The notes under the pieces: generated by a model
What the model was told of the DNA's origin: nothing
Databases searched by the model: none
The model's input: only the letters and a program-made list of their open reading frames with translations
Made by a program: the position numbers and the translations under genes
Shown: positions 33,414-42,647 of the stretch, piece by piece
How the letters are laid out: each line of letters begins with the position of its first letter
How positions within the stretch are numbered: the stretch's first letter is position 1
NCBI GenBank assembly: GCA_963728965.1
Contig: CAVSMH010000002.1
Coordinates: 310,001-374,000 of the forward strand
Origin: DASQZT01 sp963728965
GTDB lineage: Bacteria > Acidobacteriota > Terriglobia > Bryobacterales > Bryobacteraceae
DNA length: 64,000 nt
Reading direction: 5' to 3'

Positions 33414-36400
33414 CTAAAAGCTGTAACGCAAACTCAACTGCAAATTGCGCTCGCTGCTCTTGCCAGTTACCTTGCCGAACGTGGAACTCTTCGGATCTGA
33501 ACTGAACCCGCTCCAGTTCGGGTGGTTGGGCCAGTTGAATCCTTCCACCCGGAACAGCACGCGATGCTGCTCGGCAATCGCGAACTCCTTGAACAAACCG
33601 ATATTCCAGTTCTGGAAACCCGGGTTGTAGAAGTAGTTCCGCAGCCGGTCGCGGACGATGGTTCCGTTGTCCGGCGCGGTGAACAGCGGGTTCCCGCTCG
33701 AGTCTCTGACCGTCAGCCACTGCGCCGGATCGGACGCATTGCCGCCCGCTGCGAACTGCCGCGGATAATTCGGATCCTGGCCGAAATTCGCGAATTTCCA
33801 GAAGTACGAGATCTGGTTGCCGCTGCCCGGTCCGATTCCCGCGAAGTCGTCGCCGGTCTGGATCTTCACCGGCGTGCCCGACTGGAACTGCGTCACCCCC
33901 GTGATCTGCCATCCGCCCGCTACCGTCCGCAGAACGTGGTTCGAAGAGTTCCGGAAGAACGGCAACTGGTAAATCCAGTTGATCACCGCGACGTGGCGGG
34001 TGTCGTAATCGCACGGGCCCCAAAGGTAATGGGCGTCGTACGTGTCTGGAATGACGTCCCTCTGGTTCGATCCATCATCCATGCACTTGGAGGCCGTGTA
34101 AGCGAAGCCGAAACTCAACCCGTTGGAGAAGCGCCGGTTGAGCTCCAGTTGGAGTCCGTTGTAGATCGAATTGGCATCGTTATAAGTCTCACGGATCGGA
34201 CCGTAACCTTTGTAAGGCCGCAACGCATTCACGTTGATGCCCGGATTGGCTTGCAGGGTGCCGACGAGGGGCTGGTTGATATTCTTCTCGCGCTGGCCGT
34301 AGAGCCCGCGGCGTCCCACGTAGCTGGCGCTGAAAACGGTTCCGAAGCCGATCTCGCGTTCCACTGTCAAGTTCCAGGTGTAGGCCTGCGGCATGTGGAA
34401 GACCTTGGATTGGGTGTTGACGCTGAGCGGAAAACTGGCGAGTGAGCCGCCACCCGGATTATCCACCGATCCGGTCGGGACCGACGCTAGCGGCTGCAGC
34501 GGCGGGTTGCCGCCAAGGAAGATCGAGTCGCTGACGCCCAGCCGCGTAGTGAACTTGCCGGCGCCGGCGCGGATCACCGTCTTCGGATTCAACTGGTACG
34601 CAATCCCCAGCCGCGGCTGGAAATCGCCGTAGTCGATCTTGGAGTAGTAACGCGGCTCGCCCACGAACTTGTTGTCGAACTGTCCCGTGGTCGCGATCTG
34701 CACCCGCCCCTTTGCGGCATCCGGCCAACTGTTGCCCGGGATGATGATCCCGTTATACGCATCGCCCGTCCCCGCGATGGGGTTGCCGGTCTTCGGATCT
34801 ACCTGAACCGCCTTCGCCGGGTCGTAGTACTTCGGATCGAAAACGGTCATGTTGTTCCACAAGCTGTAATACGGCTGGATGATGGTGTGCCGGACGCCAT
34901 ATACCAGCTTTAACTTCGATGTCGCTTTCCACTCGTCCTGCGCAAACCACTCGTACATGTGGCCGCGATACGGTGTGAACGAACGCTGGCCGATCTCCGC
35001 GTAGTTGTTGAACAGCCCCAGGGCGACGTCGCCCATCGCTACACCCGATCCGCCCGGGCGCGTGTCGCTGAATTCGAACCGCCCGTTCTGGTTGTCGGTG
35101 CCGCCCGGGACGCCCTGCACATTGATCTGGTCGTAATCGTTTTGGCCGGCGCGCTCGAACGTGAACCCGAACTTCAATGTGTGGTTATTGATGATCTTCG
35201 TCAGGTTGGCGCTGGCGTCGTAAATCGGTCCCGTGGAGTTCGACGGATACGGACTGCCCGTGTAACCATCCAGACCCGGAATCGAGACCGCCGGCAACTT
35301 GTTCGGACGGTCTTTGCCGGGATAGATGTACGGATAGTTCAGCCCGTACTTGGTGCGATCGAATGCCGGCGTGTCCGTCATCCGGATGAACACCTGGTCG
35401 CGGCTCGCCGAGACCAGCGTCTCCAACAGCAGGGTCGGGCTGAATGTGTGGGTCCAGTTGAGCGACCCGGTCTGGTTCGGCCGGTCGAACGTACGCGCCG
35501 AGAACAGAAACGTCGTCTGGAACGGCGCGATATCCAGGTAGTGGTACAACTGCCCGCGGAATCGCACCGAATCCTTGGTCGATGGCAGCACGTCGATGCC
35601 GATCGTGTCCTTCCGCTGGTTGGTCGGCGCAGCGGCAATGCCGTACCAGTTGCTGGTTCCGATGGGAACCGGCAGGTTCACGTCCGGGTACACTGCAAGC
35701 AACGCCATCCCGTTCGGACTCTGCTGGCTCTTCGGTATCACGTTCTCCGCAAACGGCGCTCCCGTCGAGGGGTCTTTGATGATCTGCGGATTGCTGAACC
35801 AGATACTCGGTGTCAGCAGTTCGCCGAAATCGCCCGCTTTCATGCGCGCGCTGGGCACCCGTCGGTTGTTCGTCTGTTCCGTGCGCCGCTTGGCCCACTC
35901 TTCCGCCCACGTAAAAAACACTTTGCTGCGGTCCATATTGTATTTCGGAATGTACACCGGGCCGCTGACGCTGTAGCCGAACTGGTTGAACTTGAATGGC
36001 GCCGCCGTATTCGTGGCCGGGTTCCGGTTGCGCGACCAGGAATTGGCGTCCATCGCGTTGTTGCGGAAGTACTCGTATGCCGAACCGTGGAACTGGCTCG
36101 TGCCGCTCTTGGTAATCACGCGGATCTGCCCGCCCGCCGAACGCCCGTATTCCGCGCTGTACGAGGCGGTCAGAATCTGCACTTCGGCGGTCTGGTCCAG
36201 GTCGGCCGTACCAATTGAGGTGCCGTTCGACCGCGTGCGCACGCCCACCGCCCCGTCATACGTGATCAGGTTGTCCTGCGTGCGCGAGCCGTTGATGTTC
36301 AGCCCCGCCGTGGTCAGGTCGAAACTGAAACTGGCCAGCGATCCGCCGCGCACGCCGGGCTTCAACAGCGCCAGGTAAATCGGGTTGCGCCCGTTCAATT

Positions 36401-36845
36401 GGATATCCTGGATCTGTTTACCTTCGACGACCTTCCCGAGCGCTCCCGACTCGGTCTGCAAGGCTGTGGCCGTCGCGGTCACCTCCACGGTCTCCGTCAA
36501 CTGCCCTACCGTGAGCGTCGCACTCAGGTTGGCAGGTACGCTCGGATCGACTTTGTTGTCTTTGGATTCGTATTTCTTGAACCCGGCCGCTTCCACCGTC
36601 AGCGTGTACATGCCGGGCGGCACGGTCGGGATCGAGTAGTTTCCAGATTCATTGCTGGTGGTCTCGCGAGTGAGACCGGTTGACTGATTCTTGATCGTGA
36701 TTTTCGCCTTCGGAACCGTCGCTCCCGAGGGATCTGTGATCACCCCGTTGACATTGGCATTGTCCGACTGCGCAAAGACCCCATAGGTAAAAGCGAGCAG
36801 TGCCGCAAAAACCAGCCCTCCCCGCATGCGTAGTAGGTGATACAT
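33414..36845 (-). CDS. Oar-like TonB-dependent receptor
   Basis: A 1143-residue outer-membrane receptor, intact. It has a signal peptide (LVFAALLAFTYGVFAQ), a carboxypeptidase-regulatory domain (NGVITDPSGATVPKAKITIK, about residues 30-115), plug domain (QLNGRNPIYLALLKPGVRGG; SGGQIRVITKSGTSQFHGSA), and a long barrel ending LQLSLRYSF. It is a paralogue of the receptor downstream, with about the same domain order and many shared stretches, and fits the Oar group rather than SusC. Such receptors import large ligands with energy from TonB-ExbBD, or display surface structures. I choose ATG 36845 with AGGAG just upstream; the longer frame (to 36893) has no signal-like extension. No SusD gene is adjacent. 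Confidence 0.9.
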   Translation of the reverse strand: MYHLLRMRGGLVFAALLAFTYGVFAQSDNANVNGVITDPSGATVPKAKITIKNQSTGLTRETTSNESGNYSIPTVPPGMYTLTVEAAGFKKYESKDNKVDPSVPANLSATLTVGQLTETVEVTATATALQTESGALGKVVEGKQIQDIQLNGRNPIYLALLKPGVRGGSLASFSFDLTTAGLNINGSRTQDNLITYDGAVGVRTRSNGTSIGTADLDQTAEVQILTASYSAEYGRSAGGQIRVITKSGTSQFHGSAYEYFRNNAMDANSWSRNRNPATNTAAPFKFNQFGYSVSGPVYIPKYNMDRSKVFFTWAEEWAKRRTEQTNNRRVPSARMKAGDFGELLTPSIWFSNPQIIKDPSTGAPFAENVIPKSQQSPNGMALLAVYPDVNLPVPIGTSNWYGIAAAPTNQRKDTIGIDVLPSTKDSVRFRGQLYHYLDIAPFQTTFLFSARTFDRPNQTGSLNWTHTFSPTLLLETLVSASRDQVFIRMTDTPAFDRTKYGLNYPYIYPGKDRPNKLPAVSIPGLDGYTGSPYPSNSTGPIYDASANLTKIINNHTLKFGFTFERAGQNDYDQINVQGVPGGTDNQNGRFEFSDTRPGGSGVAMGDVALGLFNNYAEIGQRSFTPYRGHMYEWFAQDEWKATSKLKLVYGVRHTIIQPYYSLWNNMTVFDPKYYDPAKAVQVDPKTGNPIAGTGDAYNGIIIPGNSWPDAAKGRVQIATTGQFDNKFVGEPRYYSKIDYGDFQPRLGIAYQLNPKTVIRAGAGKFTTRLGVSDSIFLGGNPPLQPLASVPTGSVDNPGGGSLASFPLSVNTQSKVFHMPQAYTWNLTVEREIGFGTVFSASYVGRRGLYGQREKNINQPLVGTLQANPGINVNALRPYKGYGPIRETYNDANSIYNGLQLELNRRFSNGLSFGFAYTASKCMDDGSNQRDVIPDTYDAHYLWGPCDYDTRHVAVINWIYQLPFFRNSSNHVLRTVAGGWQITGVTQFQSGTPVKIQTGDDFAGIGPGSGNQISYFWKFANFGQDPNYPRQFAAGGNASDPAQWLTVRDSSGNPLFTAPDNGTIVRDRLRNYFYNPGFQNWNIGLFKEFAIAEQHRVLFRVEGFNWPNHPNWSGFSSDPKSSTFGKVTGKSSERNLQLSLRYSF

Positions 36846-37075
36846 CGAGACTCTCCTGTTTTTTGTCCATCGATCGAAAAACATTGTGGGCACAATCGGA
36901 ACACAACATGAATTCAGTGCCCGCTTTCTTCGATCTCACCCTTTCCCGGCCCCCCTAAAAGCTCCCGGGAATCATGCTCTAGTGGTTTATCACATACGGA
37001 CAGTAAAATCCACCCCTGTTCATCGAACTGCAACTCAATTGCGCCCCGCGTTGGCAATCCCGCCAGTCGCGGTAG

Positions 37076-37081
37076 TACACT
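37076..37081 (+). promoter_or_regulatory. -10-like box before the M14 protein
   Basis: TACACT ends 8 nt before ATG 37090. No ribosome site is visible between, so leaderless translation is likely. Confidence 0.4.
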
Positions 37082-37089
37082 AATCACTC

Positions 37090-39969
37090 ATGAAATCCCG
37101 TCCTCGGCCGCCCGCGGCGCTGCTCCTGCTGGCGACGATCTGCACCCCGTCGCTGCACACGCAGGCTGCTTCCAAGATCACCACCCCCAGGGAGGCCCTC
37201 GGATTTAACATTGGCGACGACTACCAAGTGGCCAACTACACTCAGCTCGAGGCGTACTGGAAGAAACTCGCCGCCGAATCCGATCGCATAAAGCTGGTGG
37301 ACATCGGGCCGACCGAAGAAGGCCGGCGGCAGTACATGGCGATCGTCTCCGCCGCGGACAACATCCGGAAACTGGACCGCTACCAAGAGATTTCCCGGAG
37401 GTTGGCGCAGGCCGAGGGGCTCAGCGAGGAGGCTGCGCACGCGCTGGCACGAGAAGGGAAAGCCGTGGTGTGGATCGATGGGGGCCTGCATGCCACCGAG
37501 TCGGTCGGCTCGCAGCAGCTCATGGAAATGGTCTACCAGATGGTGAGCCGCACCGATGCGGAGACTATGCGGTTTCTCAACGACGTGATCCAGCTTTACG
37601 TACTGGCCAATCCCGACGGGCAGGAACTCATCGCCAACTGGTACATGCGCGGGTCGGAGAGATCCGATGCGCCGCTCCGCGACCCGCAAAAGCGCACCTT
37701 CGCCGGCCTGCCGCGGCTCTATGCCAAATACATCGGCCACGACGACAACCGCGATTTCTACATGTCGAACATGAAGGAGACCACCAACATGAACCGCCAG
37801 TTGTTCCTGGAGTGGTTTCCGCAGATCATGTACAACCACCACCAGACCGGACCGGCGGGCGCGGTGATCTTCATGCCGCCCTTCCGCGATCCCTTCAACT
37901 ACAACTTCGATCCGCTGGTGCCGTTGGGAATCGAGATGGTGGGCACGGCCATGCACAGCCGCCTGGTGGCGGAAGGCAAGGGCGGCAGCGCCATGCGCAG
38001 CGGAGCGAACTACTCCACGTGGTGGAACGGCGGCCTGCGCACGATCACCTATTTTCACAATATGATCGGGATCCTCACGGAGATCATCGGCCAGCCCACG
38101 CCGATGAACATTCCGCTGGTCGCCTCCAAGCAGTTGCCGCAGGGCGATTGGCCGTTGCCCATCGCTCCGCAGCCGTGGCATTACCGGCAGTCGATCGACT
38201 ATGACGTCTGTAACAATCGCGCCATCCTCGACATCGCCTCCCGCTACCGCGAGACCTGGCTGTTCAACATCTGGCGCATGGGCATGAACTCGATCGAAAA
38301 GGGCAGCCGGGATTATTGGACGGTGACGCCGAAACGCATTGCGGCGCTGGTGGCGGCGTCGCAAGCCGGGTCCGGGCAGGGACGGGGAACCCGCCGGGGC
38401 GGCGAGACGATTTCGGGTGGCGATCTGCCAGCGGGGTTCACCGCGGGCGGTCTCGGCGCGCGCACGCTTCCAACCGATCTCTACAACACGGTGTTGCACG
38501 ATCCCAAGATGCGCGACCCACGCGGCTATATCATTCCCTCCGATCAGCCGGATTTCCCCACCGCCACGGAGTTCGCCAACACGCTGCTCAAAAACGGCAT
38601 CACCGTGCTGCGGGCCAGCGCGTCGTTCACCGTCGCCGGCAAAACGTACCCGGTGAATTCGCTCGTGGTGAAGACCGCGCAGTCCTTTCGCCCGCACATC
38701 ATGGACATGTTCGAACCGCAGGATCACCCCAACGACTTCCAATATCCGGGCGGCCCGCCGATTCCGCCCTACGACATTACCGGGTGGACCCTCGCTTACC
38801 AGATGGGGGTTCAGTTCGACCGCGTGCGCGATGGATTTGACGGCCCCTTCCAGAAAGTGAGTGGCCTTCTTCCGGAGCCCGCCAGTTCCCTTAGCGGACC
38901 AGCCGATGCCGCGGGTTACCTCATCAGCCACGAAATCAACAATTCGTTCGTTTTGGTGAACCGGCTGCTTCGGGCGGGCGCGGACGTGTACTGGCTAAAG
39001 GCGCAGGAAAAGGTGGACGGGCGCGATTTGGGGACGGGCGCCATCTGGGTGCCGGCTTCGGCGGCGGCGCGTCCCGTGCTGGAGCGCGGCGCCACGGACC
39101 TCGGCGTCGATGTCCACGGCGTGGCCAAAGCTCCCGGCGGACCGGCGCTCCGGTTGAAACCCGTGCGCATCGCGCTCTACGACCAGTACGGCGGCTCGAT
39201 GCCGTCCGGCTGGACCCGCTGGCTCTTCGAACAGTACGAGTTTCCCTTCCAGGTGGTCTATCCGCCCGCGCTCGATAGCGGCGACCTCAAAAGCCGGTTC
39301 GATGTCCTGGTATTGCCGGACGGCGCCGTGCGCCGCGGCAACGCCGGCGGCCGCGGCGGCCGCGGAGGCGGAGCGTTCGGCGTGACCAACCCGGAGAGCG
39401 TGCCCCCCGAATATCGCGACCGCGTCGGCCGCATTTCCGACGACATAACCATGCCCCAACTCAGGAAGTTCGTCGCGTCCGGCGGATCCATCGTCACCAT
39501 CGGCAGTTCCACCAGCCTCGCCGAGGTGTTCGACATTCCGGTGAAGAGCTACCTCACCGAAAAATCTCCGGATGGCCGGGACCGCCCGCTGCCCCGCGAA
39601 AAATTCTTTATCCCCGGATCGTTGCTCAAGGTCAACGTCGATAACACCAACCCTCTGGCCTACGGGATGCCGCCGGTGGTCGACATTTTCTTCGACAGCA
39701 GCCCAGTCTTCCGTCTCGAGCCCGACGCTGCCATCCGCCACACCTCGGCCGTAGCGTGGTTTTCCGGACCGCACCCGCTCGACAGCGGCTGGGCTTGGGG
39801 TCAGCAGTACCTCGATGGAGGGGCCGCCGTAGCCGAAGCCACCGTGGGCGAAGGCAAGGTAATGCTGCTAGGCCCCGAGGTAGCCTTCCGCGCCCAGCCC
39901 CATGCCACCTTCAAGCTTCTCTTCAACGCCCTCTACTACGGCAGCGCCCAAGCCGCATCGCTGCCCTGA
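37090..39969 (+). CDS. Exported M14-family zinc carboxypeptidase-like protein
   Basis: A 959-residue exported protein with a signal peptide (ALLLLATICTPSLHTQA). The N-terminal half is an M14 carboxypeptidase-like domain: the HxxE zinc pair is in IDGGLHATESVGSQQLMEMV (about residues 132-150), and NPDGQELIANWYM follows, with NRDFYMSN and NHHQTGP farther on. The C-terminal half (from about 560) contains a glutamine-amidotransferase-like or sugar-binding region (RFDVLVLPDGAVR, LRKFVASGGSIVTIGSST). This fused layout is common in exported M14 peptidases of Acidobacteria and Gemmatimonadetes. It probably degrades peptides outside the cytoplasm for uptake by the neighbouring receptors. Specificity is unknown. 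Confidence 0.82.
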   Translation: MKSRPRPPAALLLLATICTPSLHTQAASKITTPREALGFNIGDDYQVANYTQLEAYWKKLAAESDRIKLVDIGPTEEGRRQYMAIVSAADNIRKLDRYQEISRRLAQAEGLSEEAAHALAREGKAVVWIDGGLHATESVGSQQLMEMVYQMVSRTDAETMRFLNDVIQLYVLANPDGQELIANWYMRGSERSDAPLRDPQKRTFAGLPRLYAKYIGHDDNRDFYMSNMKETTNMNRQLFLEWFPQIMYNHHQTGPAGAVIFMPPFRDPFNYNFDPLVPLGIEMVGTAMHSRLVAEGKGGSAMRSGANYSTWWNGGLRTITYFHNMIGILTEIIGQPTPMNIPLVASKQLPQGDWPLPIAPQPWHYRQSIDYDVCNNRAILDIASRYRETWLFNIWRMGMNSIEKGSRDYWTVTPKRIAALVAASQAGSGQGRGTRRGGETISGGDLPAGFTAGGLGARTLPTDLYNTVLHDPKMRDPRGYIIPSDQPDFPTATEFANTLLKNGITVLRASASFTVAGKTYPVNSLVVKTAQSFRPHIMDMFEPQDHPNDFQYPGGPPIPPYDITGWTLAYQMGVQFDRVRDGFDGPFQKVSGLLPEPASSLSGPADAAGYLISHEINNSFVLVNRLLRAGADVYWLKAQEKVDGRDLGTGAIWVPASAAARPVLERGATDLGVDVHGVAKAPGGPALRLKPVRIALYDQYGGSMPSGWTRWLFEQYEFPFQVVYPPALDSGDLKSRFDVLVLPDGAVRRGNAGGRGGRGGGAFGVTNPESVPPEYRDRVGRISDDITMPQLRKFVASGGSIVTIGSSTSLAEVFDIPVKSYLTEKSPDGRDRPLPREKFFIPGSLLKVNVDNTNPLAYGMPPVVDIFFDSSPVFRLEPDAAIRHTSAVAWFSGPHPLDSGWAWGQQYLDGGAAVAEATVGEGKVMLLGPEVAFRAQPHATFKLLFNALYYGSAQAASLP

Positions 39970-40084
39970 CCCCGGAATCCTCTGCCGCCTCCTCTGTGGC
40001 GCCGAGATCGACCGACTCGTCCCGGCGCTGCTTTCCGGTGGGTCCAAGCGGCGCCCGAGTACTGTCCCAGAAGCCATGCGTCCT

Positions 40085-40249
40085 TCAAAGACGGACGAGG
40101 AGAATCAAGAGCAAAACAGAGACCAACGATGAGCGAGAGAACACATCGTGGCCGGCCAACAGGCTTTGGATGATCCGCTCCTGCATGGGCCGGAACGTGT
40201 CGTAGCCCCAATACCGCTTCAGCGCAGCGTGGAGATCTTCCGGCCCCAT
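40085..40249 (-). pseudogene. recQ: recQ 5' stub (truncated ATP-dependent DNA helicase)
   Basis: A 54-codon reading frame starting at ATG 40249, 3 bp after the folK stop. Residues 5-36 read DLHAALKRYWGYDTFRPMQE then RIIQSLLAGHDV, which is the start of RecQ helicases (the glutamine-bearing FRPxQ motif 0 and the following helix). The homology stops at about residue 36, right before the Walker A motif, and the frame ends after 18 unrelated residues. The rest of recQ (about 550 residues) is absent; only 115 bp separate this stub from the convergent M14 gene. It is therefore a deletion remnant, or an assembly join. The match is short but precise. Confidence 0.68.
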
Positions 40250-40252
40250 GGA

Positions 40253-40732
40253 TCAGCTCACGCGTCGCACCGCCTGCGCGGGCGCGGCGTCCAGCATCTG
40301 TCGCACGCTCCGATGCGTCACCGGATGGCGCAGGTCAGGGGCGAGGTCCGCCAGCGGCGCGAGCACGAAGCGGCGTTTACTCAGACGCGGATGGGGAATT
40401 TCAAGCGTCTGGCTCTGCATTACAGTTTTGCCGTAGAGCAGGATATCGATATCGATCGTGCGCGGCCCCTTCGGGACGGTGCGCACGCGGCCCATGTCGC
40501 GTTCGATGCGCGACGTGCGGGCCAGCAGTTGCAGCGGGAAAAGAGCGGTTTCGATCTCCACTACCTGGTTGAGAAACCAGCGCTGGGCAGTGTAACCCAC
40601 GGGCTCGGTTTCGTACACCGGCGAGGCGCACAGGACCCGCACTCCAGCGGCCGAGAGCCGGTCGATGGCGCCGTGCAGGTTGGCTTCGCGATCGCCGACA
40701 TTGGAGCCAAGGCCGAGGTACGCAGTCTTCAT
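40253..40732 (-). CDS. folK: 2-amino-4-hydroxy-6-hydroxymethyldihydropteridine pyrophosphokinase
   Basis: FolK (HPPK), 159 residues, which transfers pyrophosphate from ATP to 6-hydroxymethyl-dihydropterin in folate synthesis. It has the start AYLGLGSNVGDREANL, the SPVYETEPVGY pterin loop, FLNQVVEIET, and the signature GPRTIDIDILLYG followed by PHPRLSKRRFVLAPLADLAP. All catalytic acidic residues (DxD in TIDID) are present. It starts 5 bp after ruvB stops, so it is in the ruvA-ruvB-folK unit. It is not fused to folB or folP, and neither is in the window. Confidence 0.95.
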   Translation of the reverse strand: MKTAYLGLGSNVGDREANLHGAIDRLSAAGVRVLCASPVYETEPVGYTAQRWFLNQVVEIETALFPLQLLARTSRIERDMGRVRTVPKGPRTIDIDILLYGKTVMQSQTLEIPHPRLSKRRFVLAPLADLAPDLRHPVTHRSVRQMLDAAPAQAVRRVS

Positions 40733-40737
40733 CGCAG

Positions 40738-41766
40738 CTAAAACAGCGCCGGCTGATCGTCGCTGCGCAGCTTGCGCTTCACCTGGAAGTAGTCGAAGGC
40801 CAGGTCGGTGGCCACCCTACCGCGCGGCGTGCGATTGAGGAAGCCCAGTTGGATCAGGTACGGTTCGTAGACTTCTTCGATGGTCTCGGCCTCTTCGGAG
40901 ATCGAGGCCGAGATGGTATTGACGCCCACCGGGCCGCCGCGGTACTTCTCGAGGATCGTCAGCATGATCTTCTGGTCGATCTCATCGAGGCCGAAGCGAT
41001 CCACGTCGAGCAGGTTCAGCGCGGTCTGGGCCACCGGCAGGGTGATGTGGCCATCGGCGCGCACCTGGGCGTAGTCGCGAACGCGGCGCAGCAGGCGGTT
41101 GGCAATGCGGGGTGTGCCGCGGCAGCGGCGCGCGATCTCTTCGGCGGCGCCCTCGTCGATGGCCACGTTGAGAAGGCGCGCCGAACGCTTCACGATCGAT
41201 GTCAACTCCTCGAGCTGATACGGGTCGAGCCGTAGCACCAGTCCAAAGCGGCCTCGCAAGGGCGCGCTGACCAGGCCCTGGCGGGTGGTGGCGCCAATGG
41301 CCGTGAAGCGCGGCATGGGGAGCGAGTGGGTGCGCGCGCCGGGGCCGACGCCAACCAGGATATCGACGCGAAAATCCTCCAGCGCGGAGTAGAGCATCTC
41401 CTCCACGTCGGGCAGCAGGCGGTGCACCTCGTCGATGAAGAACACCTGCCGCGCGCGGATATTGCTGAGAATCCCGGTGAGGTCGAGTTTCTTTTGCAGC
41501 ACCGGACCCGAGGTTGTCGTGAAGACGACCTCGAGCTCCTCGGCGATGATGGCGGCGAGGGTGGTCTTGCCCAATCCCGGCGGCCCGTACAGCAGCACGT
41601 GATCCATCGCTTCGCCGCGCAGGCGGGCGGCTTCGATGGCGATGGAGAGGTTCTCCTTCAGCTTGCTCTGTCCGGTGAAGTCGGCCAGGCGGCGGGGACG
41701 CAACCCGACTTCGAATTGCAGATCCTCGGCCTGCCGGTCTCCGGAAACCAGGTGCCGGTCGGGCAT
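40738..41766 (-). CDS. ruvB: Holliday junction branch migration ATPase RuvB
   Basis: RuvB, 342 residues, the hexameric AAA+ motor that with RuvA moves Holliday junctions during recombination and fork repair. Visible are LRPRRLADFTGQSKLKENL at the N-terminus, Walker A GPPGLGKTTLA, Walker B FFIDEVHRL, sensor-1 IGATTR, the arginine finger region APLRGRFGLVLRL, and the winged-helix C-terminus EPYLIQLGFLNRTPRGR. It follows ruvA by 12 bp and precedes folK by 5 bp. Normal length with no missing catalytic residues. ruvC is not adjacent. Confidence 0.97.
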   Translation of the reverse strand: MPDRHLVSGDRQAEDLQFEVGLRPRRLADFTGQSKLKENLSIAIEAARLRGEAMDHVLLYGPPGLGKTTLAAIIAEELEVVFTTTSGPVLQKKLDLTGILSNIRARQVFFIDEVHRLLPDVEEMLYSALEDFRVDILVGVGPGARTHSLPMPRFTAIGATTRQGLVSAPLRGRFGLVLRLDPYQLEELTSIVKRSARLLNVAIDEGAAEEIARRCRGTPRIANRLLRRVRDYAQVRADGHITLPVAQTALNLLDVDRFGLDEIDQKIMLTILEKYRGGPVGVNTISASISEEAETIEEVYEPYLIQLGFLNRTPRGRVATDLAFDYFQVKRKLRSDDQPALF

Positions 41767-41778
41767 GTGCCTACCAGC

Positions 41779-42372
41779 TTACCGTACCAGTTCCAGGGCG
41801 CGCCGGAAGAGGGGCTCGAAATCGGCGGGCACGCCGGCGGCCTTGGCTTTACGGACCGCCGATTCGGCCTGCGGGCGCGCGCAGCCCAGGTTGAGCAGCG
41901 CCGAGAGCACGTCCTGATCCACGGCGGAGAGCGCGGCGGTGGGCGCGGCGGAGGCCTCCTCGCCGCTGACCGCGGGCAATTTGTCGCGCAGTTCGAGCAC
42001 AAGCCGCTCGGCGGTTTTTTTGCCAATTCCGGGAATGCGCACCAGGCGGTCCACTTCGCCGCGGCGGATGGCGTAGATGAGATCGACTGCCGCAAGCCCG
42101 GACAGTATCGTGACCGCGAGTCTCGGCCCAATCCCGCTAACGCCGATCAGTTTCTCGAACAGCGCCTTCTCATCCTGGGTCAGAAATCCGTACAGCGCCA
42201 GGGCGTCTTCCCGCACGTGCGTATGGATTCGCAGGCGGACTTCGGCGCCGGCGTCCGGCAGATGCGAAAACGTGGACACCGGGATGATGACGTCGTACCC
42301 GACGCCGCCGGTCTCCACGACAGCCTGATTGGGATGTTTCTCGACCAGCACACCGCGGAGGGAAGCAATCAT
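41779..42372 (-). CDS. ruvA: Holliday junction DNA helicase subunit RuvA
   Basis: RuvA, 197 residues, the tetrameric junction-binding partner of RuvB. The OB domain starts MIASLRGVLVEKHPNQAVVE, the acidic-pin/HhH region has FEKLIGVSGIGPRLAVTILS and VRIPGIGKKTAERLVLEL, and the flexible linker (EEASAAPTAAL) leads to the RuvB-binding domain at the C-terminus. I chose ATG 42372 because the OB fold begins there, although the frame is open up to 42474. A TACCAT box lies 7 nt upstream. First gene of the ruvA-ruvB-folK unit. Confidence 0.95.
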   Translation of the reverse strand: MIASLRGVLVEKHPNQAVVETGGVGYDVIIPVSTFSHLPDAGAEVRLRIHTHVREDALALYGFLTQDEKALFEKLIGVSGIGPRLAVTILSGLAAVDLIYAIRRGEVDRLVRIPGIGKKTAERLVLELRDKLPAVSGEEASAAPTAALSAVDQDVLSALLNLGCARPQAESAVRKAKAAGVPADFEPLFRRALELVR

Positions 42373-42379
42373 ACCTAGG

Positions 42380-42385
42380 ATGGTA
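42380..42385 (-). promoter_or_regulatory. -10-like box before ruvA
   Basis: TACCAT on the minus strand ends 7 nt before ATG 42372 with no clear ribosome site. It fits the leaderless arrangement seen elsewhere in the window. Confidence 0.3.
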
Positions 42386-42647
42386 CCGTGAGGGCCCCGG
42401 GCGAAGCGCCACTCGCGCCGCCCCGGGTACTGCCCTCCGATTTCCGCCTCCGATTCCAGGGGACGCAGCTCCAACTAGCCACCGCCGTCGCCTCTTCGCC
42501 CGGGAACACGCATGCACGGACCGGGGACTAATGGCCGGATTCAAGGCCGCCCGATGGCTGGCGCCTTCCATTCCGGTTGGGGCTCCCCCTGGGCTATCTT
42601 CGTTACCATGGATTCTTCTTACCAGCCCGCGACACAAGAGGGAATCC

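Noticed and set aside
34959..36218. 419-residue plus-strand frame antisense to the second TonB receptor
   Set aside because: Same type of shadow; no start site or domain.
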